This document shows, in pieces, positions 5,774-11,034 of a stretch of 11,034 nucleotides of DNA. The translations under genes were made by a program, and so were the position numbers. The DNA is from Azonexaceae bacterium (lineage in GTDB: Bacteria; Pseudomonadota; Gammaproteobacteria; Burkholderiales; Rhodocyclaceae): NCBI GenBank assembly GCA_009469665.1, contig SSTB01000243.1:1-11034 (forward strand). The letters are read 5' to 3'. Positions within the stretch are counted from its first letter, which is position 1. The number at the start of each line of letters is the position of its first letter. The notes below the pieces were generated by a model. That model was not told the origin of the DNA. It worked only from the letters and a program-made list of their open reading frames with translations, and searched no databases.

Positions 5774-7815
5774 CGTCACAAACCGCCGGCACGACCTGGC
5801 AGCAAATGCTCGATCACCTCCCGACCGGCGCCGCGCTGCTGGACAGCGATCTGCACGTTCTCCACATCAATGAATGCCTGCTCGCCGACATGGATCGCAG
5901 CGGCGGTGAGGTCATCGGGCGATTCCTCCCCGACTTGGTCGGTCGGCGCATCGCCACACTGGGACGGCCGGAGGACTTTCCTCCCGGAAAAAAACAGCGC
6001 TACGAGTTGCTGACCCCCCAGCGCCGCCACCGGGTCGAGGCCAGCCTGTCCCCTCTGCCGACCACTCCGGCAACATTTCTCTGGATGGTGCACGACGTCT
6101 CGGTCACCGATGACGGCGCCATCAGCGGCCTGGAAGCGAGCGAAACGGGTTTCGCCCTGGCCCTCAAAGGCGCGGCGGACGGCATCTGGGAGTGGAATCC
6201 CGTCACCAAGAATCTCTTCCTCTCGCCGCGCCTGCTCAACATCCTGGGCTATCCGCAGGATTTTGCGGTCAAGACCACCGACGAGTGGCTGGACCTGGTC
6301 CACCCGGAGGATCGGGCCAAGTACAGCGATGCCAACACGCGCCATCTGCGCGGCGAGACGCCGCACTTCGAATGCGAGTACCGCATCCGCCGCGCCGACG
6401 GCACCTGGGCCTGGGGCCTCTCCCGCGGCATCGCCCATTTCGACGAAGACGGCGTGGCCCGCCGCATGGCGGGGTCCATCACCGACATCACCGACCGCAA
6501 GCAGCAGGAGGAAATGATCCAGTTTCTCGCCACCCGGGACAGTCTCACCAGCCTTGCCAACCGCTTCCTCCTGGCCGAGCGGCTGACCGAACACCTGGCC
6601 CGAGCGCGCAGTGACGGCAGCAGCGTGGCGGTGATCTACCTGGATCTCGACTTTTTCAAGAACATCAACGACTCCATGGGGCACCAGGCGGGGGACAAGG
6701 TGCTCATCGAAGTGGCGCGGCGCCTGCGGCAGGAATTCCCCGATCCGGCCGTAGTGGCTCGCCAGGGGGGCGACGAATTCATCGTCGTCATTCCCCAGGC
6801 GCCGGATCTCACCCAGGTGGGTGGGCGCATCGGGCGACTGCTGGAAAACCTGCGCCGCCCCATCGCCATGATCAACGGCGAACTGTCGGTCCGAGCCTCG
6901 GCCGGCATCGCCTTCTTCCCCCACGAAGGCGACGACGCCGTCGCCCTGCTCAAGAACGCCGACCTTGCCCTCTACGCCGCCAAGGAACGGGGGCGCGGCC
7001 AGTTCGCCTTCTTCAGCAGCGACATGGCCGAGCACGCGCGGGAGCGAATGTCCCTGGAGCGGCATCTGGCCGTCGCCGCCGAAAAGGGTGAGTTCAGCCT
7101 GAATTTCCAACCCCAGGTGGAACTCCCCGGCGGCCGTATCGTCGCCTGCGAGGCGCTCCTGCGCTGGCGCCACCCGGAGCTGGGCGCGGTCAGTCCAGGA
7201 CGCTTCATCCCGATTGCCGAAACCTCGGGACTCATCATCCCCATGGGGGCCTGGGTTCTCGATCAGGCCTGTCGCCAGGCGGCGGCGTGGCGGGACGCAG
7301 GATTTCGGCTCCCGGTGGCGGTCAATCTTTCGGTCGCCCAGCTCACCCACTCCAATTTCGTCCAGACCGTGCTCGAGGCCTTCAACCGTTACCACCTCCC
7401 CTCCGATCTGATCGAACTGGAAATCACCGAAAGCCTGCTCATGGACGGCGGCAGCGAAGCCCTGGGTGCCCTGGACGAACTGGCGCGCCTGGGCATTAGC
7501 CTGGCCATCGACGATTTCGGCACCGGCTATTCCAGCCTCGCCTATCTGAAACGCATGCCCATCGACCGCCTCAAGATCGACCGCTCCTTCGTCAGCAGTG
7601 TGCACAGCGACCGCAGCGACGCCGCCGTGGTGCGGGCCATCATCGCCATCGCCCAGGAGCTCGAACTACAGGTCATCGCCGAGGGCATCGAATCGGCCGA
7701 ACAGGCCGAGGCCCTCGCCCGTCTCGGCTGCCGCTACGCCCAGGGCTACCATTTTGGCCGCCCCATGAGCGCCGAGGCGCTGGCCGAGCGCCTTTCCAGC
7801 CGCTGCCTGCCGTAG
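5770..7815 (+). CDS. PAS-PAS-GGDEF-EAL cyclic-di-GMP signalling protein, 681 aa
   Basis: The product combines sensor domains with c-di-GMP synthesis and breakdown modules. A PAS-like domain occupies roughly residues 8-112, and a clearer PAS fold with its PAC end runs about 122-245 (GIWEWNP, WLDLVHPEDR, GSITDITDRK). The GGDEF domain spans about 252-415 with an intact RQGGDEF at 331-337. No RxxD inhibitory site stands at the usual place before it. The EAL domain spans about 428-675 with EALLRW (461), EITES (551), DDFGTGYSS (581) and AEGIE (637), the residues expected of an active phosphodiesterase. No membrane segment is seen, so it is probably cytoplasmic. I chose ATG 5770; the frame is open back to 5512 but that part looks non-coding. 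It is followed by aceK after 48 bases. Which activity dominates, and the signal sensed, cannot be read. Confidence 0.93.
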   Translation: MTSQTAGTTWQQMLDHLPTGAALLDSDLHVLHINECLLADMDRSGGEVIGRFLPDLVGRRIATLGRPEDFPPGKKQRYELLTPQRRHRVEASLSPLPTTPATFLWMVHDVSVTDDGAISGLEASETGFALALKGAADGIWEWNPVTKNLFLSPRLLNILGYPQDFAVKTTDEWLDLVHPEDRAKYSDANTRHLRGETPHFECEYRIRRADGTWAWGLSRGIAHFDEDGVARRMAGSITDITDRKQQEEMIQFLATRDSLTSLANRFLLAERLTEHLARARSDGSSVAVIYLDLDFFKNINDSMGHQAGDKVLIEVARRLRQEFPDPAVVARQGGDEFIVVIPQAPDLTQVGGRIGRLLENLRRPIAMINGELSVRASAGIAFFPHEGDDAVALLKNADLALYAAKERGRGQFAFFSSDMAEHARERMSLERHLAVAAEKGEFSLNFQPQVELPGGRIVACEALLRWRHPELGAVSPGRFIPIAETSGLIIPMGAWVLDQACRQAAAWRDAGFRLPVAVNLSVAQLTHSNFVQTVLEAFNRYHLPSDLIELEITESLLMDGGSEALGALDELARLGISLAIDDFGTGYSSLAYLKRMPIDRLKIDRSFVSSVHSDRSDAAVVRAIIAIAQELELQVIAEGIESAEQAEALARLGCRYAQGYHFGRPMSAEALAERLSSRCLP

Positions 7816-7832
7816 AGGGCAGGGCAAGGGTT

Positions 7833-7838
7833 TAGAAT
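7833..7838 (+). promoter_or_regulatory. Possible -10 box upstream of aceK
   Basis: TAGAAT matches the -10 consensus in five of six positions and lies 25 bases before the aceK ATG. No convincing -35 box precedes it, since that position is the end of the upstream coding region. aceK could instead be read through from the c-di-GMP gene. Confidence 0.25.
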
Positions 7839-7863
7839 CCGCTTTTTTCCAGCAGCGGACGCC

Positions 7864-9642
7864 ATGAACATTTCCGTCGGCCTCTACGGCACCAGCGCCC
7901 ATCAGATCGCGCTGGCCATGATCCAGGGCTTCAACAAGCACTACAGCCTGTTCCGCCAGACCTGCCGCGATGCCAAGGTGCGTTTCGAGGAGGGAGACTG
8001 GCTCGGTGTCCATCGCGCGGTAAGGGAGCGGATTCGCTTCTACGACGACCGTGTGGACGAATGCGTCGAACGCCTGCGCACCGAATTCGATACCGGCAAG
8101 GTCGATGAAGGAACCTGGCAGCAGGTGAAGCTCCTTTACATCGGTCTGCTCCTCAACCACAAGCAGCCGGAACTGGCGGAGACCTTCTTCAATTCGGTCA
8201 CCACCAAGATTCTCCACCGCAGCTATTTCAACAACGATTTCATCTTCGTCCGCCCGGCGGTATCCACCGAATACATCGAGGGCGACGGCGAGCCCACCTA
8301 CCGCTGCTACTACTCGCACCCGAAGGGGCTGCGCGGCGTGGCGCGGCAGATCTTCCTGGACTTCAAGTGGAATCGGGAATTCGCCGACCTGGACCGGGAC
8401 GTGGAAGCGCTCTACCGCACGGTGGCGAGCTTCCTCAACGGCATGCCGGCCCGGGAAGTGAATTTCCAGATTCAGATTCTTTCCTCGGCCTTTTACCGCA
8501 ACAAGGCGGCCTACGTCATCGGCAAATGCATCAACGGGCAGCACGAATACCCCTTCACCATTCCCGTGCTGCACGACGAGAACGGCAAGCTGGTCCTCGA
8601 CACCATCCTGCTCGACGCCTGGCGCATCGGCCTGCTCTTCTCTCTCTCCCGCGCCTACTTCATGGTCGAGATGGACGCCCCCTCGGGTTACGTGCAGTTC
8701 CTGCGCTCCATCATGCCGGGCAAGCCCCGCTCCGAGATCTACACCATGCTGGGCCTGGGCAAGCAGGGCAAGACCATGTTCTTCCGAGACATGATCTACC
8801 ACCTGCACCATTCCGAGGACGATTTCATCATCGCCCCCGGCATCCGCGGCCTAGTCATGCTGGTCTTCACCCTGCCCTCGTACCCCTACGTCTTCAAGAT
8901 CATCAAGGACGTTTTCGGCAGTTCCAAAGAGATGGACCATGCGACGGTCAAGCGCAAGTACATGATGGTCAAGCAGGTGGACCGGGTGGGCCGCATGGCC
9001 GATACGCTGGAGTTCTCGAACGTCGCCTTCCCGGTCAAGCGCTTCACCGCGGAACTGATGGAGGAATTGCGCACCCTGGCCCCCTCCACCTTCGAGATCA
9101 ACGGCGACAGCATCATCATCAAGCATTTGTTCATCGAGCGCCGCATGGAGCCCCTCAACATCCACCTGGAAAAGATGGAGCGCACCAACAACATCGAGGG
9201 CCTGGAACACGCCATCCGCGAATACGGCAGCGCCATCCGCGAACTCGCCCAGGCCAACATCTTCCCGGGCGACATGCTGTGGAAGAACTTCGGCATCACC
9301 CGCTACGGCCGCGTCGTGTTTTACGACTACGACGAAATCGAGTACATGACGGACTGCAATTTCCGCAAGATTCCCCCCGCCCCCGACTTTGAAACCGAGA
9401 TGTCGGGCGAAGTGTGGTACACGGTCAAGAAGAACGATGTCTTCCCTGAGGAATTCAGCACCTTCCTGCTCGCCTCGCCCGTCCTGCGCAAAGTGTTCAT
9501 GAAGCACCACGCCGACCTGCTCTCCCCGGCCTTCTGGCAGGATGCCCAGCGCAAAATCCGCGAGGGCCACGTGGAGGATTTCTTTCCCTATCCGCAGGAG
9601 CTGCGCTTTCGCAACCAGGTGGATCTCCCGGCCAGCCGTTAA
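7864..9642 (+). CDS. aceK: Isocitrate dehydrogenase kinase/phosphatase, 592 aa
   Basis: AceK phosphorylates and dephosphorylates a single serine of Icd (EC 2.7.11.5), switching it off to send isocitrate into the glyoxylate shunt. The protein matches the E. coli enzyme (578 residues) throughout its C-terminal half: the ATP-loop APGIRG (324-329), YPYVFKIIKD with the ATP-binding lysine at 345, DRVGRMADT, HLFIERRMEPLNI, NIFPGDMLWKNFG with the catalytic aspartate (470) and asparagine (475), and VVFYDYDEI (485-492). It ends with IREGHVEDFFPY, as in the family. The start MNISVGLYGTSAHQIA fits family N-termini, yet no clear Shine-Dalgarno precedes it. A short hairpin (7838-7842 with 7855-7859) ends four bases before the ATG. 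In enterics aceK follows aceBA; here no shunt gene is adjacent, but its substrate gene icd is about 5 kb away on the other strand. Confidence 0.97.
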   Translation: MNISVGLYGTSAHQIALAMIQGFNKHYSLFRQTCRDAKVRFEEGDWLGVHRAVRERIRFYDDRVDECVERLRTEFDTGKVDEGTWQQVKLLYIGLLLNHKQPELAETFFNSVTTKILHRSYFNNDFIFVRPAVSTEYIEGDGEPTYRCYYSHPKGLRGVARQIFLDFKWNREFADLDRDVEALYRTVASFLNGMPAREVNFQIQILSSAFYRNKAAYVIGKCINGQHEYPFTIPVLHDENGKLVLDTILLDAWRIGLLFSLSRAYFMVEMDAPSGYVQFLRSIMPGKPRSEIYTMLGLGKQGKTMFFRDMIYHLHHSEDDFIIAPGIRGLVMLVFTLPSYPYVFKIIKDVFGSSKEMDHATVKRKYMMVKQVDRVGRMADTLEFSNVAFPVKRFTAELMEELRTLAPSTFEINGDSIIIKHLFIERRMEPLNIHLEKMERTNNIEGLEHAIREYGSAIRELAQANIFPGDMLWKNFGITRYGRVVFYDYDEIEYMTDCNFRKIPPAPDFETEMSGEVWYTVKKNDVFPEEFSTFLLASPVLRKVFMKHHADLLSPAFWQDAQRKIREGHVEDFFPYPQELRFRNQVDLPASR

Positions 9643-9693
9643 CCCTCGGTAGCGCCGATGCCGGGCCCGCCCCGCATACCGGGCGTCTTCAGC

Positions 9694-10344
9694 TCATTCA
9701 AGCGTCGCCAGATACTCGGCCAGCGCATGGGTTTCCAGCTCGGTCAGCTTGCTGGCGATGGTGTGCATGACGGCGTTGTCATTCGTCCGCTCGCGCTTGT
9801 TGAACTGGGCAAGCTGGTCCTCTATGTAGCGCGGATGTTGCCCCGCCAGTCGTGGCAGTTGGGGCGTTCCGGCAGCCCTGGGACCATGGCAGGTGGAACA
9901 GGCCGGAACCCCGGAAAAACGGTTGCCCTGGGCAAAGAGATAGCGTCCGACGGCAACCAGATCGGCGTCTTTGGCCGGTCGGGCAGCCGGCTTCTTGGTG
10001 GCGAAAAAGGCCCCCAGGGCCTGCATCTCCTCCTCGCTGAGGCTCTCGGCCTGGGGCTTCATGGTCTCGCTCTTGCGCTTGCCGCTCTTAAAATCGGCGA
10101 GCTGCTTGGCGACGTATTCGGCGTTCTGGCCGGCCAGCCGCGGATAGACGGCGCTCGCCGACTGGCCGTCGCGACCATGACAAAGGTGGCACCGTTCGCC
10201 GACGATCTGTTCGGCGCGACCGCCGGGGTCGGCCCCCACCGCACCGGCGCCCAGCAACCCGAGAGCAAGGGCAAGGGCCGCCAGGATCGGCTTTCGCCGG
10301 CTCCCCCCAAGGTGCCGCCGAGGGGCAATGATTTGACGAATCAC
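9694..10344 (-). CDS. Di-haem cytochrome c4-type protein, 216 aa
   Basis: A periplasmic or membrane-attached electron carrier with two class I cytochrome domains, the plan of cytochrome c4. Haem-binding motifs are CHLCH (52-56) and CSTCH (149-153). The matching YPRLAGQNAEYVAKQL and LPRLAGQHPRYIEDQL segments show the internal duplication, and Met95 and Met193 are the likely axial ligands. A signal peptide precedes it: arginine-rich start, hydrophobic core AALALALGLLGAGAV, likely cut after AVGA (38). I prefer the GTG start at 10344-10342 because AAGGA stands about seven bases upstream; an ATG 15 codons earlier (10389) is possible but puts extra residues before the signal. Cytochrome c4 commonly feeds cbb3-type terminal oxidases. 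It diverges from the sulfide-dehydrogenase genes, which suggests a shared electron path. Confidence 0.88.
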   Translation of the reverse strand: MIRQIIAPRRHLGGSRRKPILAALALALGLLGAGAVGADPGGRAEQIVGERCHLCHGRDGQSASAVYPRLAGQNAEYVAKQLADFKSGKRKSETMKPQAESLSEEEMQALGAFFATKKPAARPAKDADLVAVGRYLFAQGNRFSGVPACSTCHGPRAAGTPQLPRLAGQHPRYIEDQLAQFNKRERTNDNAVMHTIASKLTELETHALAEYLATLE

Positions 10345-10390
10345 GTGGGTTTCCTTTCCCGGGACGACCAGGCCGTGCGCTGGTCGCATC

Positions 10391-10432
10391 AGTATACGGC
10401 CTGATGACCGCCCCGGCGCCGTGGCCTATACT
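10391..10432. promoter_or_regulatory. Divergent promoter region with dyad symmetry
   Basis: TATACT occurs on the minus strand (10396-10391) facing the cytochrome c4 gene and on the plus strand (10427-10432) facing the mono-haem cytochrome gene. Each is a fair -10 box. Extended arms AGTATA-C-GGCC and GGCC-TATACT form an inverted repeat, so any -35 elements would overlap in the 30 bases between. No consensus -35 is visible. Joint control by one regulator is plausible but inferred. Confidence 0.4.
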
Positions 10433-10441
10433 TGGGCGCCA

Positions 10442-10460
10442 TACCGTCTCCAAGACGGTA
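10442..10460. promoter_or_regulatory. Perfect hairpin or operator before the mono-haem cytochrome gene
   Basis: TACCGTCT (10442-10449) and AGACGGTA (10453-10460) are perfect 8-bp inverted arms around CCA. The element lies 10 bases downstream of the plus-strand TATACT, at or just after the predicted start site, and 28 bases before the ATG. It could be a repressor site or an mRNA 5' stem; no T tract follows, so it is not a terminator. Confidence 0.45.
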
Positions 10461-10488
10461 ATCCCCCACCCCCGTTCCGGGAGCCACC

Positions 10489-10806
10489 ATGAAACCTCTC
10501 GTCCCTATCGTCGCTGCCGGACTTCTCGCCGGACTGCTTTCCCTCGCCTCCGCCGCCTCGGCGTCAGACGCCGATGTCGCCCGTTCCCTGGCCGCCACCT
10601 GCGCCAACTGCCACAACACCGACGGCCGCGCTGTGCCGGAAAGCGGGCAGGAACCGCTGGCCGGCGTCGATAAGGCCAAGCTGCTCCAGAAGCTCTCCGA
10701 ATTCAGGAACGGAACCAAACCGGCCACCATCATGCATCAGATCACCAAGGGCTATACCGAGGCGCAGCTGGATCTGATCGCCGGCTACTTCGCGGCCCGA
10801 AAGTAA
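10489..10806 (+). CDS. Mono-haem class I cytochrome c, probable cytochrome subunit of sulfide dehydrogenase, 105 aa
   Basis: A small exported cytochrome. The signal peptide covers residues 1 to about 25 (hydrophobic core IVAAGLLAGLLSLA, cut likely after ASA). The haem site is CANCH (38-42), and Met82 in TIMHQ is the probable second iron ligand, followed by the usual C-terminal helix LDLIAGYFAARK. GGGAG at 10479-10483 lies five bases before the ATG. The flavoprotein gene of flavocytochrome c sulfide dehydrogenase follows after 13 bases, so this is most likely its cytochrome subunit, taking electrons from the FAD. It is the short one-haem kind, as in green sulfur bacteria, not the di-haem kind of Allochromatium. 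The cytochrome assignment is sure; the subunit role rests on context. Confidence 0.82.
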   Translation: MKPLVPIVAAGLLAGLLSLASAASASDADVARSLAATCANCHNTDGRAVPESGQEPLAGVDKAKLLQKLSEFRNGTKPATIMHQITKGYTEAQLDLIAGYFAARK

Positions 10807-10819
10807 GGGGGACAGCACC

Positions 10820-11034
10820 ATGCAGAGACGGAATTTCCTCAAGGCCGGCGCTGCCGCGACCGCCCTCGCCGCCCTCTACGGCTGCACCGCCGGGACCAAA
10901 TCCAGCGGCCACGTCGTCATCGTCGGCGGCGGCTACGGCGGTGCCACCGCCGCCAAGTATCTGCGGATGTGGAGCGGCGGCGGCGCCCAGGTCACCCTGG
11001 TCGAACGCAATCCCCAATTCATCTCCTGCCCGAT
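10820..11034 (+). CDS. fccB: Flavocytochrome c sulfide dehydrogenase, flavoprotein subunit (5' part)
   Basis: Only the first 71 codons are in the window. They show a twin-arginine export signal (QRRNFLKAG, then a hydrophobic stretch), followed by the FAD-binding segment HVVIVGGGYGGATAAKYLR (31-49) and QVTLVERNPQFISCP (57-71). The latter pattern matches flavocytochrome c sulfide dehydrogenase, which oxidises sulfide in the periplasm, and the cysteine near position 70 fits its flavin-region cysteine. A run of G (10807-10811) eight bases before the ATG is the ribosome-binding site. The signal ends in Leu-Tyr-Gly-Cys, which loosely resembles a lipoprotein site. Other FAD-dependent sulfide oxidoreductases are possible, but the export signal and the cytochrome neighbour favour FccB. 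Confidence 0.83.
   Translation, partial: MQRRNFLKAGAAATALAALYGCTAGTKSSGHVVIVGGGYGGATAAKYLRMWSGGGAQVTLVERNPQFISCP

Noticed and set aside
5776..7605. Minus-strand open frame of 609 codons under the c-di-GMP gene
   Set aside because: Composition is typical of antisense shadows. The plus strand has complete PAS, GGDEF and EAL motifs.
7806..7823. Hairpin CCTGCC/GGCAGG over the stop codon of the c-di-GMP gene as a terminator
   Set aside because: Only a 6-bp stem and no T run directly after it, so an intrinsic terminator is not supported.
9643..9693. Shared terminator between the convergent aceK and cytochrome c4 genes
   Set aside because: Only a weak GCCCG/CGGGC pairing with a 10-base loop and no T tract on either side.

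Overview
The window is high-GC bacterial chromosome, most likely from a betaproteobacterium of the Rhodocyclales/Nitrosomonadales type. This rests on gene content and protein style: an E. coli-like NADP-isocitrate dehydrogenase next to a monomeric isocitrate dehydrogenase, AceK, a PAS-GGDEF-EAL protein, a cytochrome c4 and a flavocytochrome c sulfide dehydrogenase locus. No rRNA or tRNA gene is present to confirm the taxonomy. Layout: (1) Bases 1-1600 look like an accessory segment. They hold the first codons of a leftward gene at the very edge, a small AT-rich RraB-family gene (345-683), about 300 bases with no convincing gene, and a chromosomal ccdAB toxin-antitoxin pair (992-1563, minus) with a clear palindromic operator. 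(2) Bases 1616-5360 carry two unrelated isocitrate dehydrogenases in tandem on the minus strand. The dimeric, AceK-regulated type icd (1671-2909) and the monomeric type icd2 (3123-5360) each have their own hairpin terminator, and icd has a recognisable promoter between the two genes. (3) A 409-base divergent intergenic region (5361-5769) has a perfect TATAAT box, a 14-bp palindrome centred on the predicted icd2 start site and a nested 27-base palindrome further upstream. (4) Rightward come a PAS-PAS-GGDEF-EAL cyclic-di-GMP protein (5770-7815) and, 48 bases later, aceK (7864-9642), the kinase/phosphatase acting on the icd product. (5) The right end is periplasmic electron transfer: a di-haem cytochrome c4 gene (9694-10344, minus) diverges from a mono-haem cytochrome c gene (10489-10806), which is followed after 13 bases by the start of a Tat-exported flavocytochrome c sulfide dehydrogenase flavoprotein (10820 to the window end). 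How the genes work together: the centre is an isocitrate branch-point locus. The Icd protein keeps the serine that AceK phosphorylates, AceK itself is nearby, and the monomeric enzyme should escape AceK control, so together they could set the split between the TCA cycle and the glyoxylate shunt. The cyclic-di-GMP protein lies immediately upstream of aceK on the same strand. The right-hand module probably oxidises sulfide in the periplasm and passes electrons to c-type cytochromes. All family calls come from reading the translations by eye. No database search was run, and promoters and operators are pattern calls only.
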